Shown: positions 26,334-35,239 of the stretch, piece by piece | Layout: each line of letters opens with the position of its first letter | Position numbering within the stretch: position 1 is the stretch's first letter | Assembly: GCF_041088075.1 (NCBI RefSeq) | Contig: NZ_JBGCVY010000049.1 | Location: 1-64,000 of the forward strand | DNA from: Mucilaginibacter_A sp041088075 | GTDB taxonomy: Bacteria; Bacteroidota; Bacteroidia; Sphingobacteriales; Sphingobacteriaceae | DNA: 64,000 nt | Reading direction: 5' to 3' | Program-made: the position numbers and the translations under genes | Notes under the pieces: generated by a model | Seen by the model: only the letters and a program-made list of their open reading frames with translations | Databases searched by the model: none | Told to the model about the DNA's origin: nothing

Positions 26334-27554
26334 TTGAAAAAGCTGAAAATAATAGCAGTCGTCCTTGTTCAGGTTTTCTTCTTATTTAGAGGATACGCAA
26401 AAGAAAATATCGGCTTCATCAAAACTGCCGGTTTTCAATTTAACCAAGATACCGTTAAGGAAAAGGATATCATTGATATACTGCACTCTTTCAGCAAATC
26501 CCCAACTAAAACAGCGCGCCCTCCAAAACAGTTTAATTTTTCATTGGTGCCCTCTGCCGGTTATACTTTATCCACTGGTTTTGCGGTTGACCTTTCCGGC
26601 AACGCGGTTTTTTATACCAACCCGGCCGATAAAGAAAAACTCTCGAACGTGTTTTCTAATGTTACTTACGATCAGCACAACCAGTTTTTGTTCCATACCA
26701 ACTCTACCATTTGGTCTAAAAGCGAAAACTATGTTTTTATTGGCGATTGGAGGCTGCTTAAATATCCCGAAAACACTTTTGGCCTGGGCAGTTTAACCAC
26801 CTCCTCAACAGAAAACCTGGTTGATTACGATTACGTCCGTTTTTACCAAACTGTCCTCCGGAAAATCTTTACCAATTTCTATTCAGGTTTTGGCTACAAC
26901 TTGGATTATCACTTTAACATTTCCGAGGCAGGCAATGCAGACCATTCTGTTTCGGATTATAAAAACTATGGTTTAAACCGTACAACTGTATCTTCCGGTA
27001 TTACTTATAATTTGTTGTACGATAGCCGTAAAAACCTTATCAACCCGATCAATGGCATTTATTCCGATGTTATTTATCGTTCCAACTTGCGGTTTTTAGG
27101 GAGTGATGAAAACTGGCAATCTTTAACCTTTGATTTCAGAAAATACTTTAAACTTTCCCCAAAAAACGACAATGTTTTTGCTTTGTGGATGTTGGATTGG
27201 TTTACGCTGAACGGCCAGCCGCCTTACCTTGATTTGCCCAGCACCGGCTGGGACACCAACGGAAATTCGGGCAGGGGCTATCCGCAGGGCAGGTTCAGGG
27301 GCAAAAGCATGCTGTACCTGGAAGGCGAATACCGCTTTAACATTACCCGAAACCACTTGCTTGGGGGCGTACTGTTTGCCAATGCAGAAAGCTTTTCGGC
27401 TTATCCCGGCAACCAATTCCAGAAAATATTGCCCGGTTACGGGCCGGGGTTGAGGATTAAGTTTAATAAACAGTCGCGTACCAATTTGTGTATTGATTAT
27501 GGCATTGGCCAGCATTCGCGGGGCTTTTTTGTGAATTTGGGCGAAGTGTTTTGA
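26334..27554 (+). CDS. BamA/TamA-like outer-membrane barrel protein
   Basis: 406 aa with a TTG start; the encoded KKLKIIAVVLVQVFFLFRGYA is a signal peptide, which supports this start. The barrel has many alternating strands and ends with INLCIDYGIGQHSRGFFVNLGEVF-like features (terminal aromatic Phe). The segment GFYDSRKNLINPINGIYSDV-type, seen as LLYDSRKNLINPINGIYSD, is the Omp85 strand before the lid loop, and GNSGRGYPQGRFRGK holds the lid-loop RGYxxGRF-like motif. No POTRA domains are present. Surface or outer-membrane insertion role inferred. Confidence 0.8.
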   Translation: MKKLKIIAVVLVQVFFLFRGYAKENIGFIKTAGFQFNQDTVKEKDIIDILHSFSKSPTKTARPPKQFNFSLVPSAGYTLSTGFAVDLSGNAVFYTNPADKEKLSNVFSNVTYDQHNQFLFHTNSTIWSKSENYVFIGDWRLLKYPENTFGLGSLTTSSTENLVDYDYVRFYQTVLRKIFTNFYSGFGYNLDYHFNISEAGNADHSVSDYKNYGLNRTTVSSGITYNLLYDSRKNLINPINGIYSDVIYRSNLRFLGSDENWQSLTFDFRKYFKLSPKNDNVFALWMLDWFTLNGQPPYLDLPSTGWDTNGNSGRGYPQGRFRGKSMLYLEGEYRFNITRNHLLGGVLFANAESFSAYPGNQFQKILPGYGPGLRIKFNKQSRTNLCIDYGIGQHSRGFFVNLGEVF

Positions 27555-27694
27555 TGAATCATCAATGTAACTTTATTGTTAATTACAGACTTAAATATCC
27601 TGTTTAAACCACAGTGATTTCTTCTGCAAATCATCCAATTTTCTACAAAATCTGTTTTTATTTTTATCCAAATTTTTACCTGGTAAAAGAAGCA

Positions 27695-28369
27695 TTGAAA
27701 ATACTGATCATTGAAGACGAAACCGGCCTGCGCGAAAGTATAGAAGAATACTTTACCGAAGCAGGAAACATCTGCGAAACGGCCAGTGATTTCTTTTCGG
27801 CCAAAAACAAAATCAACTTGTACCGCTACGATTGTATTTTATTGGATATTACCTTGCCAAATGGCAATGGGCTGGAAATCTTAAAAACCTTGAAAGGGCA
27901 GAATTATCCCGATGGTGTATTGATTATTTCGGCAAAAAACTCTTTGGATGACCGTTTGCAAGGTTTAGACTTGGGCGCGGATGATTATTTGGTAAAACCT
28001 TTTCACCTATCAGAGCTACGCGCGAGGGTTACGGCCATTATCCGCAGAAAATCTTTTGATGGAAATAACCTGCTTACTTTTAATGAAATACAAGTTGACC
28101 TGCTGGCAAAATCGGTAAAAGTACAAGGCAATATCACCAAACTAACAAAAAAAGAATATGCCTTGCTGCTGTATTTTATGGCTAATAAAGGCAAAGTAGT
28201 TTCTAAAAACGCCATTGCAGAACACTTATGTGGCGATGAAATTGATGCCGCCGATAATTTTGATTTTATCTATTCGCATATTAAAAACCTCCGTAAAAAG
28301 ATGATGGAAGCCGGTGGAACAGATTACATCAGGGCAGCATACGGCATGGGTTATAAGTTTACCGCCTGA
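27695..28369 (+). CDS. OmpR-family response regulator
   Basis: 225 aa if it starts at the TTG at 27695, giving MKILIIEDETGLRESIEEYF, the normal beginning of a receiver. The frame is open upstream to 27614, but that part is a dispersed motif (core 27684). The phospho-acceptor is Asp51 (CILLDITLPNGNGLEIL), with acidic residues at 7-8 and the conserved Lys in YLVKPFH. A winged-helix DNA-binding domain occupies about residues 128-225. The stop overlaps the start of the histidine kinase (TGATG), so the two are coupled. Confidence 0.92.
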   Translation: MKILIIEDETGLRESIEEYFTEAGNICETASDFFSAKNKINLYRYDCILLDITLPNGNGLEILKTLKGQNYPDGVLIISAKNSLDDRLQGLDLGADDYLVKPFHLSELRARVTAIIRRKSFDGNNLLTFNEIQVDLLAKSVKVQGNITKLTKKEYALLLYFMANKGKVVSKNAIAEHLCGDEIDAADNFDFIYSHIKNLRKKMMEAGGTDYIRAAYGMGYKFTA

Positions 28370-29628
28370 TGAAGCTTTTTGCCACTTATAACCGGGTAAA
28401 CCTGGTTACAACCGTGATCGTGATCCTGATTACAGGGGTGGTCTATTACCAGGCCATCAGCCTCATCCTTACCAACCAATTGAACAAAGACCTGGAAGTA
28501 GAAGAGCAGGAAATATTAGATTTTGTAAAACTAAACCACCGGTTGCCGCAGGTTTTTGATTCGAAAGACCAGCAAATCGAGTTTAGGAAAGAACAAAATT
28601 TACCGGTTAAAAGAAGCTTTATAAACACTTATTATTACAATAAAAAGGAACAGGAAAACGAGCCCGGCCGCGGACTGATCAGTTCTGTTGTGGTAAATGG
28701 AAACCGCTATAAAGTTTTGATTGCCGAATCTACGGTAGAAACAGAAGACCTGATCAAAATTATTTTTATCATCACTATCGGGATTATTTTACTGTTGATC
28801 GCCATCCTGTTTTTCATCAACCGTTTTATCCTCAACCGCTTGTGGCAGCCGTTTTATGTTACTTTATCACGGATAAGTTCTTTTAATATTATGGATCAGA
28901 AGGAAACCCAAAGGCCGGAGACCAACATTGATGAGTTTAACCAACTAAACGAAGCCGTTGAAAAGATGTGGGCAAGGGTAAAAAAAGAATACCAGGAGCT
29001 TAAAAAATTTACTGAAAATGCTGCCCACGAACTGCTTACGCCAATTGCGGTGATCAATTCTAAATTGGATACGCTTATCCAAACCGACAATTTCAGCCAG
29101 CGGCAAAGCGAATTGTTGAGCGATCTGTATGGTACAGTTTCCAGGTTAAAAAGACTGAACAAAGCCATGCTGCTGCTGGTAAAAATCGAAAACGGATTGA
29201 TTGAAGAAGAGCAAATGATCAGCCTGAAAGAAATGGTTACCGAAACCATTGCTTCTTTTCAGGAGCTTTTTTTGGATAAAGACTTGGAAGTGGGCTGCGA
29301 ACTGGAAAACAAAGAAATCAGGGCGAATAATTATTTGATTGAAGTATTGCTGAATAATCTAATTGGCAACGCGATCCGCCACAATTATGCCAACGGAAAA
29401 ATTAAACTCACTTTAAACCATGATTGCCTGATGATACAAAATACCGGTAAAAACATGGCTTTAAATGATAAGGAAATTTTTAGACGGTTTAATAAATCTT
29501 CCGGATCCGAAGGCAGCGGGCTGGGCTTAACCATTGCAAAACAGATTTGCGAAAATTATCATTATCAGTTTTCATACGCTTTTTACCCGCCTTTTCACAC
29601 TTTTAAAATTCACTTTCAGCCTGCCTGA
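28369..29628 (+). CDS. Sensor histidine kinase
   Basis: 419 aa with two membrane helices (about 10-30 and 131-151) flanking a ~100-residue periplasmic sensor. The H-box AAHELLTPIAV puts the phospho-His at residue 220. The basic residue usual after HEL is Leu here. The N-box NNLIGNAIRHN and G-box GSEGSGLGLTIAK complete the kinase. It pairs with the response regulator by overlap. The adjacent TonB receptor is a plausible target. A motif-like stretch near 28607 lies in the sensor region (VKRSF). Confidence 0.92.
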   Translation: MKLFATYNRVNLVTTVIVILITGVVYYQAISLILTNQLNKDLEVEEQEILDFVKLNHRLPQVFDSKDQQIEFRKEQNLPVKRSFINTYYYNKKEQENEPGRGLISSVVVNGNRYKVLIAESTVETEDLIKIIFIITIGIILLLIAILFFINRFILNRLWQPFYVTLSRISSFNIMDQKETQRPETNIDEFNQLNEAVEKMWARVKKEYQELKKFTENAAHELLTPIAVINSKLDTLIQTDNFSQRQSELLSDLYGTVSRLKRLNKAMLLLVKIENGLIEEEQMISLKEMVTETIASFQELFLDKDLEVGCELENKEIRANNYLIEVLLNNLIGNAIRHNYANGKIKLTLNHDCLMIQNTGKNMALNDKEIFRRFNKSSGSEGSGLGLTIAKQICENYHYQFSYAFYPPFHTFKIHFQPA

Positions 29629-29915
29629 TCCTTTAATGTTGATAAAACAAACTCATATATCTACTTTCCCTGATGCTTCTTTTACCACTAAAAAATCATT
29701 GCCGATTAATCATTCGTTACGAAATTTATTAATGAACGGAAGGGTTTTTCTCCTACAATACCAAAAGAAACAATTAATCTTAACCTTGATTTAACAATTA
29801 CAGGGTAAATCTACCAGTGTTGTTAAGCCGCGGTTATCAAATTATTACCATTTTGATCTTCCCGTTTTTTCGCTTTTCCGACTGGTAGGTTTGCGGCTTA
29901 ATCAACTTATTGCTG

Positions 29916-32744
29916 ATGAAGCTGCACCTGCTTGTACCTGGGAAACGATGCCTGGCCTTTTTTTTTCTGATCGCACTAATTAAAATCACCAATGCCCAAA
30001 CTATCAAAGGAAAGGTTTATGATTCGGCTTCTGGCGAACCTTTAACAGGTGCCTCGGTTGAGGCAGAGCAAGGCAGTTTTAAACAATATACTTCGGTAAA
30101 CCTGGACGGCTCCTATACTTTTCGCAACCTAAAGCCGGGAAAATACGAATTAAAAGCCCGTTTTATCGGCTACAAAACCACCGAAGGACAAGTGGTCGAG
30201 CTGAAAGAAAATGCCACCCTTGTTGTAAACTTGAAAATGCTGAACTCCAGCACCAGCCTAAACGAAATAAAGGTTAAGGGGCAAAGCAGCAAAGAATCAG
30301 ACGGTTCGGCACGGGGAATTGAAAAAAATGCCAGCAGTATAGAAAACGTTCTTTCTGCCAATACCATCCAGCTTTTGCCGGATGTTACGGTAGCCAATGC
30401 TTTGCAACGGGTAAGTGGTGTTACGGTGCAACGGTCTTCAAGCGGTGAAGGGCGTTATGCCATTATCCGCGGGATGGACCAGCGCTACAATTCTACATTG
30501 GTTAATGGCATCAAAATCCCAAGCCCCGACCCTGCATTTCGTTTTGTGCCGATGGATGTTTTCCCTTCGGAGATGCTGGAACGTTTGGAAGTAATCAAAG
30601 CCCTGACCCCAAGCATGGAAGGCGATGCGATTGGCGGGGCAATGAATCTGGTAATGAAAAGCGCACCGGACAGGTTTGTTTTGAGCGCCAATATTTCGGG
30701 CGGATTTTCAAGTTTGTTCTCTTCATCAAGGCCTTTTTCGGCTTTTAGTGCATCGCCAAACAAAACATCGCCGGCAGCAGCAAATGGCAACAGTTATGCT
30801 GCAACTTATAGCGATTTTAATAACAAAGCCATTGCCAGCGATAAAAACCTATCCAGCCCTTTTAGTTCTACCGCCGGAATTACCATTGGCGACCGCTTTT
30901 TAAAGAATAAGTTAGGCGTTATCGTATCTGCCAGTTATCAAAATATTTACCGTGGCTCTAACTCAAAAGAGCTTACCCCAAATGCGCAGCCTTCAGCCAT
31001 ACCGCTGCCCAACTCGCCGCAGTTTTCTGATGCTTACGACCGGACTTACTCTACCCAAACCGAACGTTTAGGTATTCATAATAAAATTGATTATGTCATC
31101 AACGATAAAAACAGGTTGTCCTTATACAATTTATACATCAACCAAAACGAGTTTGAATCCAGGCTAACTTCGGATACTTTAGGCTTAGGTTTAAATTCAA
31201 CAGGATTAAGCAAGCAGATCACAATTTTTAACAGGAGCACTTTAACCAAGCAAAACATTTATAACTCCACGCTGCATGGCGAACATATTTTAAGTAACAA
31301 TTTAAGGTTTAACTGGAATGCTGTTTATTCTAATGCCAGCAGGCACCAGCCCGACCGTACTGAGTTTTCTTACGATGCCAACAAAGCTTTAAACAATGCG
31401 GGCGTGGTAACTACGGAGATTGACAACAACACGAAACTGACGCATCATTGGGAAAACAACAAAGACCAGGATGTGGCAGGATATGGCAACTTCGTTTACA
31501 CACCTAAAATTGCAAACCGCGATGTCGAGTTTTCTTTGGGCGGCTTGTACCGACACAAAAACCGGGATGCAGATTACATCACTTATTCTTTGACCGGTGG
31601 CAAATCTACTTTGTTTAACGATAATTTCAGTAATATTCCTTTTGGCTTTAATTCGACCGCAGATGGCATCGGTGCCAATAATCCTGACCTTCAAAACAAT
31701 TATACGGTTAAAGAAAACGACAACTCGGAATATTTGCAACTGAAGTTTGATATTGTCCCAAAATTGCAGGCAATAGGTGGTGTAAGGGTTGAAAACACTT
31801 ATATGATTTATGCAACCCAATCGCCATTAACCGTTACGCAAAGAAGCGGCACCATCAGTTACACGGATGTTTTGCCAAGCATCCATTTAAAATATGCGCT
31901 TACGGATAATCAAAATTTAAGGGCTTCTTATTTTGCTTCCATCAGCCGCCCTGGTTTTGGTGAAATTGTTCCGTACAAAGTTTCCGGCGAGTACTACGAC
32001 CAGGTAGGCAACCCCGATTTAAAACACATTACGGCAGATAATTATGACGTCCGTTACGAACTTTTTCCCGGAGCTGCAGACCAGGTTTTGTTAGGTTCAT
32101 TTTTTAAAAAGATACACAACCCGATCGAGTATTTTGTGGTAAGGGAAGGCGGCCCAAGTTCACAAGTTATTAAACCACAAAATGATGAAGGAGACGCCAC
32201 CAATTATGGTTTCGAAGCATTGGTAACCAAGTTTTTTGGCGTGGTTGGGTTTTCTGTTAACTATACTTATACGCATTCCAGGATTACAACAAACAAATTG
32301 CTTTATTATAACGACCCAACTTTAGGTTTGCAGCAATCTTTTGTGAATGAAAGCCGCCCGTTGCAAGGCCAGGCAAATAATGTTGGCAATGCTTCTGTTT
32401 TATTTAAAAGTGCAAAAATCGGTTTGGATATGCAGGTTTCATTTGTTTTTACGGGAGAGCGGCTGGCACAGGTTTCCCCTTACTACAACTTGGATTTTTA
32501 CCAGCATGCCTTTAACCAGTTGGATTTTTCTTTTGAAAAAACACTGCTAAAAAGAGTATCCTTTTACGGCAAAATCAACAACCTGACCAACACCGCCAAC
32601 AAAATTTATTTAAAGTTTCCACATGGAAGTTTGGATACAAAACAGCAGGAGTTTTTAGGCAAACAGGATATAGCCGCGCAAACGCTGGTACAAAGCGATT
32701 ACTATAAAACTTTGTTTCTGGGCGGTTTCAGGTACAAATTTTAA
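29916..32744 (+). CDS. TonB-dependent receptor with carboxypeptidase-like domain
   Basis: 942 aa from the Met at 29916. A signal peptide leads to a CarboxypepD_reg domain (about 30-110, TIKGKVYDSASGEPLTGASV). The plug contains LPDVTVANALQRVSGVTV and ERLEVIKALTPSMEGDAIGG. The 22-stranded barrel follows and ends in the aromatic terminus FLGGFRYKF. It imports a large or chelated nutrient across the outer membrane. The lipoprotein gene follows 23 bp downstream, and a two-component system lies upstream. Ligand unknown; it lacks a SusD partner, which argues against a classical glycan locus. Confidence 0.93.
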   Translation: MKLHLLVPGKRCLAFFFLIALIKITNAQTIKGKVYDSASGEPLTGASVEAEQGSFKQYTSVNLDGSYTFRNLKPGKYELKARFIGYKTTEGQVVELKENATLVVNLKMLNSSTSLNEIKVKGQSSKESDGSARGIEKNASSIENVLSANTIQLLPDVTVANALQRVSGVTVQRSSSGEGRYAIIRGMDQRYNSTLVNGIKIPSPDPAFRFVPMDVFPSEMLERLEVIKALTPSMEGDAIGGAMNLVMKSAPDRFVLSANISGGFSSLFSSSRPFSAFSASPNKTSPAAANGNSYAATYSDFNNKAIASDKNLSSPFSSTAGITIGDRFLKNKLGVIVSASYQNIYRGSNSKELTPNAQPSAIPLPNSPQFSDAYDRTYSTQTERLGIHNKIDYVINDKNRLSLYNLYINQNEFESRLTSDTLGLGLNSTGLSKQITIFNRSTLTKQNIYNSTLHGEHILSNNLRFNWNAVYSNASRHQPDRTEFSYDANKALNNAGVVTTEIDNNTKLTHHWENNKDQDVAGYGNFVYTPKIANRDVEFSLGGLYRHKNRDADYITYSLTGGKSTLFNDNFSNIPFGFNSTADGIGANNPDLQNNYTVKENDNSEYLQLKFDIVPKLQAIGGVRVENTYMIYATQSPLTVTQRSGTISYTDVLPSIHLKYALTDNQNLRASYFASISRPGFGEIVPYKVSGEYYDQVGNPDLKHITADNYDVRYELFPGAADQVLLGSFFKKIHNPIEYFVVREGGPSSQVIKPQNDEGDATNYGFEALVTKFFGVVGFSVNYTYTHSRITTNKLLYYNDPTLGLQQSFVNESRPLQGQANNVGNASVLFKSAKIGLDMQVSFVFTGERLAQVSPYYNLDFYQHAFNQLDFSFEKTLLKRVSFYGKINNLTNTANKIYLKFPHGSLDTKQQEFLGKQDIAAQTLVQSDYYKTLFLGGFRYKF

Positions 32745-32767
32745 CGGTTTTAATAAGATCATCAAAA

Positions 32768-34189
32768 ATGAACAAATCAATATATATTGTTTTAGTTACA
32801 ATAGTGGCCACACTTTCCGGCTGTAAAAAATGGGAAGGCGAACATACCGATATTTACACTTACACGCCTCCGGCAGCAAACCCGGTGAGTGATAAAGCGC
32901 CATTGACTTGCAGCGGTGGCAGCACAGTTGTACCGATAAAAGGCACCATGCTTTCCGGCAAAACCTACAATGTTGCAGATGGATGCGATTTGGTTATCAA
33001 TGCAAACGATACTTTGCTGATGCAACCTGGCGTAACGTTAAACATGGGCGCAGGCAGCAGTTTGATTGCATTGGGCACTTTGGTAAGCAACGGCTCCAAA
33101 AACCAGCCAAACTTTATTACGGTTCCTGGAGTGGTTAAAAGTGATGCACCGGGCGGAGTTGCCCCGGCCGCAGACCCTGCTTTTGCCGGAAAATGGAAAG
33201 GAATTGTAGGCGGCCCAACCTGCAATCTGATGGTATTGCGCTGGACGCATGTTGAATACGCCGGTTTAACAGAAGGCAAGGCCACTTCAACCATTGCGGG
33301 TTCTGGCACAGGAAACCAATACAGCATCTTGTTTGCCAATTATAAAGGCAACTTTATCATGGAAGATTCCTGGTTGTATGGCGGTGTGGATGACCCGATC
33401 CGTGTTTCGGCCGGTAAAATTGCCATCTTCCGCAATAATTTTGAAAAAAATGGCGTTAGCGGTGGCGATTGCATCAATGTAAAAGGAGGAACAGTGGGCA
33501 CAATGGCTTATAACTTTTTTATTGGCACCGCTACAAACGGACAAAAAGCCTCCAACAAAGGCCAGGCAACCGGTGCGCCGCAAACCAACATCGTGATGTA
33601 CAACAACACATTTGTAAATGGAGGCTACCGGCAGTCGCAAACTGGCCGCGGCGGTTGTATCAATTTTGAGGAAGGCGCGGCGGGTATGTATTATAACAAT
33701 GTTGCCGTGAATTGTAAATATGGTTTCCGGGTTGTGGGCAGCCCGATTGCCGATGTGGCCCATCTTTCTTATGGCAACAATTTTCAATATGCAGATTCTT
33801 TGAGCGTGGCCAACCAGTTTTATCCAACCGGTTACATCACCCAGCCACAGGTTACAGATATTCCTTCGATCACAACTTCTGCTAAATATCTTCCTGCAAA
33901 TTATGCATTGGGTGCAATTTATGACGGAAGCGATGTTGTCCAAAAAAACAACCCCATGTTTCTTAATTTTCCGTTGCCAACTTTTGGCCATCCGTTGGCG
34001 CAATACAGTGCGGTTGGTACATATAATTTCCGTTTGCAGGCCTCTTCGCCTTTAATTGGAAAAGGCAAAACCAATATCCAACCCTTAATTGTAGTGCCTT
34101 TGGATAAAATTTACGGCCTTTCGGAAGCTACTGCTGCCGGTTCAGATTTAGGTTGCTACCAGCTTAATGGCACTGGCAACCAGCACTAA
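32768..34189 (+). CDS. Beta-helix lipoprotein downstream of TonB receptor
   Basis: 473 aa with the lipobox LSGC (Cys at about 19). A region rich in TLLMQPGVTLNMGAGSSLIALG and LFANYKGNFIMEDSWLYGG repeats indicates a right-handed beta-helix, as in pectate-lyase-like folds. No catalytic residues assigned. It is 23 bp after the TonB receptor and probably forms its surface partner, the role SusD plays elsewhere. That role is inference from position. Confidence 0.72.
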   Translation: MNKSIYIVLVTIVATLSGCKKWEGEHTDIYTYTPPAANPVSDKAPLTCSGGSTVVPIKGTMLSGKTYNVADGCDLVINANDTLLMQPGVTLNMGAGSSLIALGTLVSNGSKNQPNFITVPGVVKSDAPGGVAPAADPAFAGKWKGIVGGPTCNLMVLRWTHVEYAGLTEGKATSTIAGSGTGNQYSILFANYKGNFIMEDSWLYGGVDDPIRVSAGKIAIFRNNFEKNGVSGGDCINVKGGTVGTMAYNFFIGTATNGQKASNKGQATGAPQTNIVMYNNTFVNGGYRQSQTGRGGCINFEEGAAGMYYNNVAVNCKYGFRVVGSPIADVAHLSYGNNFQYADSLSVANQFYPTGYITQPQVTDIPSITTSAKYLPANYALGAIYDGSDVVQKNNPMFLNFPLPTFGHPLAQYSAVGTYNFRLQASSPLIGKGKTNIQPLIVVPLDKIYGLSEATAAGSDLGCYQLNGTGNQH

Positions 34190-34280
34190 TTGTAAATGTT
34201 GTTTTGACAATCCTGTTGCCTTGTACTTTTTAATTTGTATTGATTTTATTATTCTAACTTGCATTAAAATTTCAGTACTT

Positions 34281-34424
34281 GTTTAAATATATTAGAGGAA
34301 AAATTGCCAATGCTTCTTTTACCCTATAAAAATTGGTGCCTGCATCCATTTAAATAAAACGAATGTTTACCAGTTTTTAGGTGATAAAAGAAGCATGGAT
34401 ATTTTATCAAGTAAATTTTAAACA
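34281..34424. repeat. GTTTAAA-bounded repeat element
   Basis: GTTTAAATATATT at the left and TTTTAAACAGG at the right bracket two motif copies in opposite orientation (cores 34311 and 34385). Each has its distal AAAAATTGG or CCAGTTTTTAGG segment. It lies between the beta-helix lipoprotein and the histidine phosphatase, where it can fold as a terminator. Confidence 0.65.
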
Positions 34425-34450
34425 GGAACTTACAATTGTAAACTTAACCC

Positions 34451-35008
34451 ATGAAAAAAACGATAATTCCGCTGCTGCTTTTCACCATATTTTGCCTGGT
34501 AAAAGAAGCATCGGCACAAGCCGACAACCTTAAAATTGTATTTATCCGCCACGCCGAAAAACCTGCAAAAGGAGACAATTTAACCTGCCAGGGATTGAAC
34601 CGCGCTTTGCAATTGCCAGAATTGATCCGCCGCAAGTTTGGCGTTCCAAACTTTCTTTTTGCTCCGGGTTTAGGTTTGGGCGAGGCAACCAAACATGCCC
34701 GTATGTTCCAAACCATTGCCCCAATTGCAATCAAATATAATTTGCCTATCAACACCAGCCATGCCGAAAAAGATTCGATGTTGATTGCGCAAGATTTAAA
34801 AAGCCGGACAGGGACAATTATTGTTGTTTGGGAACATAAAGCCATTGCACCGATCGTCCGGTCTTTGGGTGTAACAGCATCAAATTTGATTTGGCCTGAT
34901 GACGATTATGACAGCATTTGGATTGTTGCTTTTGTAAACGGAAAAGCAGTTTTTTCAAAAGACCGGGAAGGCTTGCACCCCTCTGCTGATTGTAACTTTC
35001 ACCAATAG
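34451..35008 (+). CDS. Secreted histidine phosphatase
   Basis: 185 aa with a signal peptide (MKKTIIPLLLFTIFCL) and the histidine-phosphatase motif FIRHAEKP at about residues 33-40, with the second His in VWEHKAIAP. The fold is that of phosphoglycerate-mutase-like phosphatases. It is exported. The end of the signal peptide (CLVKEASAQ) is encoded by a dispersed motif copy (core 34500), so the repeat contributes coding sequence at the cleavage region. Role with the TonB receptor is only suggested by position. Confidence 0.84.
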   Translation: MKKTIIPLLLFTIFCLVKEASAQADNLKIVFIRHAEKPAKGDNLTCQGLNRALQLPELIRRKFGVPNFLFAPGLGLGEATKHARMFQTIAPIAIKYNLPINTSHAEKDSMLIAQDLKSRTGTIIVVWEHKAIAPIVRSLGVTASNLIWPDDDYDSIWIVAFVNGKAVFSKDREGLHPSADCNFHQ

Positions 35009-35066
35009 TTGGCTTTCATCATCCAACACAGATAATTTTTTTCTATCAATCAAATAAAAAAAGCCT

Positions 35067-35226
35067 GTTTAAATCTGTGTTATAAAAATACACAATGCTT
35101 CTTTTATGCCTGTAAATTTAGTGCTTTGCATTACCACAAAAAATCACAATAGACCAATGATTTTTAGGCGGTAAAAGAAGCATGGAAAATAAACTGAAAT
35201 AAATTAAACCAGATAGATATTTAAAC
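35067..35226. repeat. GTTTAAA-bounded repeat element
   Basis: GTTTAAATCTGTG at the left and ATATTTAAACTA at the right. Motif cores at 35096 (ATGCCTGTAAATTT follows) and 35172 (preceded by TGATTTTTAGGCGG). It lies between the convergent phosphatase and Mo-hydroxylase genes. The two ends are the same two types seen at 49245, reversed. Confidence 0.68.
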
Positions 35227-35239
35227 TATTTTAACAAAT

